From a virus, in the IMG/VR virus record IMGVR_UViG_3300021959_009657, positions 1-25,601 of that record: a stretch of 25,601 nucleotides of DNA, one strand, 5' to 3'. The translations under genes and the position numbers were made by a program. The number at the start of each line of letters is the position of its first letter. The first letter of the stretch is position 1. The notes beneath the pieces are model-generated. The model did not search any database and was not told the origin of the DNA. It was given only the letters and a program-made list of their open reading frames with translations. Of this stretch, positions 23,401 through 25,601 are shown piece after piece.

Positions 23401-23765
23401 GTTAAATGTTTTTCAACAAATTCATCGAATTTAAGTGCGTCTACGTTTTTATCTAACCAGTAGATATAAAATTTATTATTAAAACCGACAACAAACTTAA
23501 ACTCTTCAAAAACTGCTCCTTTTTTATCTTCTTCGCTAGGAAGAGGATTTTCTTCCCCTGGATGTGAGTGAAATATCCCCCAACAATTATCTTCATATTC
23601 AAAAAGACTTTCGGGATCAACAACAAAACTATCTTTAGGAAAAGGACTTATATTTTTACACGCTACATACTTAAAATCTTTTGTTATTAGCCCACAACAT
23701 TCTCTAGGATATTCTGCTTGTGCATGCTTTCCCATGTCACTAATTAGTGTTGAAAATAAAGTCAT
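23397..23765 (-). CDS. JAMM/MPN+ metallopeptidase (N-terminal half of lambda gpK)
   Basis: A 122-residue single JAB/MPN domain. The conserved start ECCGLI is at about 22-27, and the zinc motif is FHSHPGEENPLPSEED, giving His-x-His and a Ser-x-x-Asp. Between HSH and the Ser there are eight residues, one more than the usual seven. A serine/acidic loop (SFVVDPESLFEYED) precedes it as in gpK. In lambda this domain is fused to an NlpC/P60 domain in gpK; here it is separate. It overlaps the preceding papain-like gene by 26 bases and gpI by 4. In tails it probably matures a tip component or trims peptidoglycan-linked peptides; the substrate is unknown. Confidence 0.85.
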   Translation of the reverse strand: MTLFSTLISDMGKHAQAEYPRECCGLITKDFKYVACKNISPFPKDSFVVDPESLFEYEDNCWGIFHSHPGEENPLPSEEDKKGAVFEEFKFVVGFNNKFYIYWLDKNVDALKFDEFVEKHLT

Positions 23766-24186
23766 CTGACATTCCTATCCATTTAAACATTCCTACTGTA
23801 TAATTTTTATAATATCTGCCATAAGGAGCAACCCAACTTTTATGATCAATCATAGTTTGTAACATTTTATTTTTTTCTACCAACAAAGCACAATGGTTAG
23901 TAACGTTAGTTGACCCAAGAGACATTGTTATAATATTAAATTCCTCTAAATCTTCGGTTTTTTTCCATCCATATGCTTCAGTGCTTGCAGCATCCATAGA
24001 TCTTTCGTGTGTTTTAGTATACCAATCTTCGTCCACAATATTACACCAGTATGTAGTATCGTAGGGTATATCAATGCCTAATTGTTCTTTATAAACTAAC
24101 CTACAAAGATTAAAACAATCAATACCTGTTTCAATATTATTGCCTAAATGTCTATAAGGAAACCCTTTATATTTATCATACCACAT
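23740..24186 (-). CDS. NlpC/P60 papain-like cysteine peptidase (C-terminal half of lambda gpK)
   Basis: A 148-residue NlpC/P60-type protein. The catalytic Cys24 is in GIDCFNLCRLVY, following the family pattern of a hydrophobic helix after D-C-x-x-L. His98 is in VTNHCALLVEKN, the second catalytic residue. The C-terminal WVAPYGRYYKNYTVGMFKW completes the half barrel. Members cleave peptidoglycan stem peptides, and in siphovirus tails they assist cell-wall penetration. The start ATG 24186 overlaps the previous gene by 11 bases; there is no strong ribosome binding site. It corresponds to the second half of lambda gpK, detached from the JAMM domain. Confidence 0.85.
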   Translation of the reverse strand: MWYDKYKGFPYRHLGNNIETGIDCFNLCRLVYKEQLGIDIPYDTTYWCNIVDEDWYTKTHERSMDAASTEAYGWKKTEDLEEFNIITMSLGSTNVTNHCALLVEKNKMLQTMIDHKSWVAPYGRYYKNYTVGMFKWIGMSDDFIFNTN

Positions 24187-24607
24187 TCTGCGGGTCTTTT
24201 CGTCTTAAAATAAAATGTATTTTATCTCTCCACTCTTGATTCAGTGCTGTTATTCTAGAGCTTGTTTCTTCTTCCACATGTATAAAATTATTATTTACGG
24301 TATACATACCAAAATGAATTGGTCTATTCTTTTTTGACTTAAATAATATTACATCATATTCTTCTATTTTTGTCAAATCAACTTTTATTGCGTTTAAGTT
24401 AACCCACTCTTCTATTTTTTTTAAAGTTATTTTAAACTTCCAACGACTACCTTCTGAAGGTTTTCCTTCTACTAAGTTTAAATGGGTCCACAAACTTTGA
24501 AAAACATTACATTTTAACTCTTCTTTATATATCTTTTCAATCAATGTTATACAGTTTATATTTTGATAATCATGTTTTATTCCTAAATATTTTGTATAGT
24601 TCGTCAT
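24176..24607 (-). CDS. second NlpC/P60-like papain-fold protein
   Basis: A 143-residue protein with the same spacing as its neighbour: Cys19 in NINCITLIEKIYKEEL and His98 in RPIHFGMYTVNNNFIHVEEE, separated by about 80 residues, with IEEYDVILFK just before the His as in NlpC/P60 strands. The C-terminal RITALNQEWRDKIHFILRRK also fits. Sequence identity to the next gene is low, so an old duplication or independent recruitment is possible. The start ATG 24607 shares a base with the gpL stop (TAATG). Either it is an active second peptidase or a structural partner; both catalytic residues are present, which favours activity. Confidence 0.75.
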   Translation of the reverse strand: MTNYTKYLGIKHDYQNINCITLIEKIYKEELKCNVFQSLWTHLNLVEGKPSEGSRWKFKITLKKIEEWVNLNAIKVDLTKIEEYDVILFKSKKNRPIHFGMYTVNNNFIHVEEETSSRITALNQEWRDKIHFILRRKDPQNVV

Positions 24608-25601
24608 TATTTAGGAATAGTCCTTCCTGTACCGGGGAATCCACCAAAATGTATAGTATTGTTTCTAATTTGACAAGATTCAAAACTTTTTCCACACTCG
24701 TCTTCGGCTATACTTCCAGCTGTTTGGTTGTTAGCAGCAATTGGGTTTGAGTTAGCAGTAGCGGTAGTACCTGGAATAGTACCCCCCGCAGGTCCTGGAT
24801 ATTGGCATTCTTCTCCTTTATATATCCATTGACAGGTATTTTTATAATATTTTCTACGAGGCAAAATCAGCTTAAAAAATTGTAGCCAACTAGTTAAAGT
24901 AAAACTAGCTACTTTTTCATCTAAGTTTTGGAGAGAATCAATTTTAAAACTATCTTCTACATATGCTTCATCATCCGCGTCTGCATTTTTTATTAGTAAG
25001 TGATCGCCTTGTCCCAATGTTAGTGCTGTATTAGTAAAAATAAATCTTTCTTCTTCAATTGCTTGAATCGTGGCAACAAAGGTATTAGCTCTAACAAAAA
25101 CTTCGTCTCCGACCCTGTAAGGAAGAGTTGTTGTCATTTCTAGTACATTTGAATAAGCTGACCTAACTTTAGCATACTCAGGCCAATAGTCTAAGAAATT
25201 AGCAAAAGTTGATTGTATTTCTACTACACCTCCTAACAAATCTCTGGAGTCCAACTTTTCTCTTTTCCAAGTACCGTTAACAGCTTCAGTAGTAGAGACG
25301 GTAAAGCTTGCGTTATTCTTCCCATAGGAGTCTGTTATTACTTGGCTGTAGCTTAAACCGTTACTTCTGGCCCGACTTAATACATCGCTATGTTCTTGTT
25401 CTGTATATGTCGCACCTGCTGGAATGGTCCTGGGGTCAATTCCTGTAACAACTTCTCCATTTACTACAGCAAAACAAGCATTAGCTGTGTTATTACCCAC
25501 TAAATCAGGGTTTTCACAAAGTTGAGTAATTAACCCATCAAAATTAGATATGTCAATAGTAACTTCGTTGATAGTTCCTGAGGAATCTATATCTATCCCA
25601 C
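24607..25601 (-). CDS. L: minor tail protein gpL-like, Fe-S tail-tip protein (5' end outside window)
   Basis: The reading frame is open to the right edge, so the N-terminus is missing; about 330 residues are visible. A GTG at 25500 is in frame but the upstream sequence (NEVTIDISNFDGLITQLCEN) continues naturally and makes it an unlikely start. The C-terminal region has the gpL-type pattern CQWIYKGEECQYPG, then DECGKSFESCQIRNN and HFGGFPG, that is four cysteines which in lambda gpL bind an iron-sulphur cluster. The first part matches the DUF2163/gpL-like beta-rich hub (GGVVEIQSTFANFLDYWPEY, YRVGDEVFVRANTF). gpL joins the tail tube end to the tip complex of gpI, gpK and gpJ, which follow directly here. 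Confidence 0.88.
   Translation of the reverse strand, partial: GIDIDSSGTINEVTIDISNFDGLITQLCENPDLVGNNTANACFAVVNGEVVTGIDPRTIPAGATYTEQEHSDVLSRARSNGLSYSQVITDSYGKNNASFTVSTTEAVNGTWKREKLDSRDLLGGVVEIQSTFANFLDYWPEYAKVRSAYSNVLEMTTTLPYRVGDEVFVRANTFVATIQAIEEERFIFTNTALTLGQGDHLLIKNADADDEAYVEDSFKIDSLQNLDEKVASFTLTSWLQFFKLILPRRKYYKNTCQWIYKGEECQYPGPAGGTIPGTTATANSNPIAANNQTAGSIAEDECGKSFESCQIRNNTIHFGGFPGTGRTIPK

Noticed and set aside
25498-25500. GTG as the start of the gpL-like gene
   Set aside because: The frame continues upstream to the window edge with plausible protein sequence, so the true start lies outside.

Overview
This window looks like part of the genome of a tailed double-stranded DNA phage (or prophage) with a lambda-like, siphovirus-type tail. 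The evidence is an ordered tail-tip block on the minus strand (gpL, gpK-type peptidases, gpI, gpJ), followed by fibre genes. On the plus strand sits a compact set of nucleotide-metabolism genes (5'-3' exonuclease, dUTPase, ThyX). By eye the DNA is strongly AT-rich with very tight gene packing. An Usg-family gene (otherwise a hallmark of Alphaproteobacteria), ThyX, and fibre proteins of a style common in marine phages suggest a low-GC, possibly marine alphaproteobacterial host. The host is an inference. No capsid, terminase, portal, tape-measure, integrase or lysin gene is visible here.

Layout, plus strand (1-7167): the window opens in the 3' end of a 2-oxoglutarate/Fe(II) oxygenase-like gene. 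An overlapping fold-type-I PLP enzyme and an amidinotransferase follow, which looks like a small-molecule or modification cassette. A near-consensus sigma-70-type promoter (2077-2105) then starts a second, tightly overlapped operon: 5'-3' exonuclease, dUTPase, small membrane protein, ThyX, TagD-like cytidylyltransferase, phosphomannomutase-like HAD protein, GT-B glycosyltransferase and a nicotianamine-synthase-like SAM enzyme. It ends at a strong hairpin terminator (7166-7197) that can serve both strands.

Layout, minus strand (25601 down to 7196, in transcription order): gpL-like Fe-S tail-tip protein (cut by the window end); two papain-like NlpC/P60 proteins; a JAMM peptidase; two tandem gpI paralogues; a 2237-residue gpJ-type tail-tip protein carrying an N-terminal Hint (intein-like) domain; a tail-collar fibre; an acidic protein; a 1000-residue repeat fibre; and a radical SAM enzyme. 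A set of small genes follows: a two-part protein with an internal start, a basic small protein, a beta-helix protein, Usg, and three small hypotheticals. The block runs into the shared terminator. The tail-tip genes are coupled by short overlaps, while most fibre and accessory genes carry a strong AAGGAGA-type ribosome binding site.

The most interesting items are the Hint domain in gpJ with its degenerate Ser-Asn/Lys C-terminal junction, Usg inside a phage tail region, the radical SAM gene coupled to a fibre gene, the oxygenase-PLP-amidinotransferase cassette, the cytidylyltransferase-HAD-glycosyltransferase cassette with a nicotianamine-synthase-like partner, and the recombining 93-bp fibre repeat. 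No tRNA, CRISPR array or insertion sequence was seen, and no stretch over 300 bases lacks a gene.
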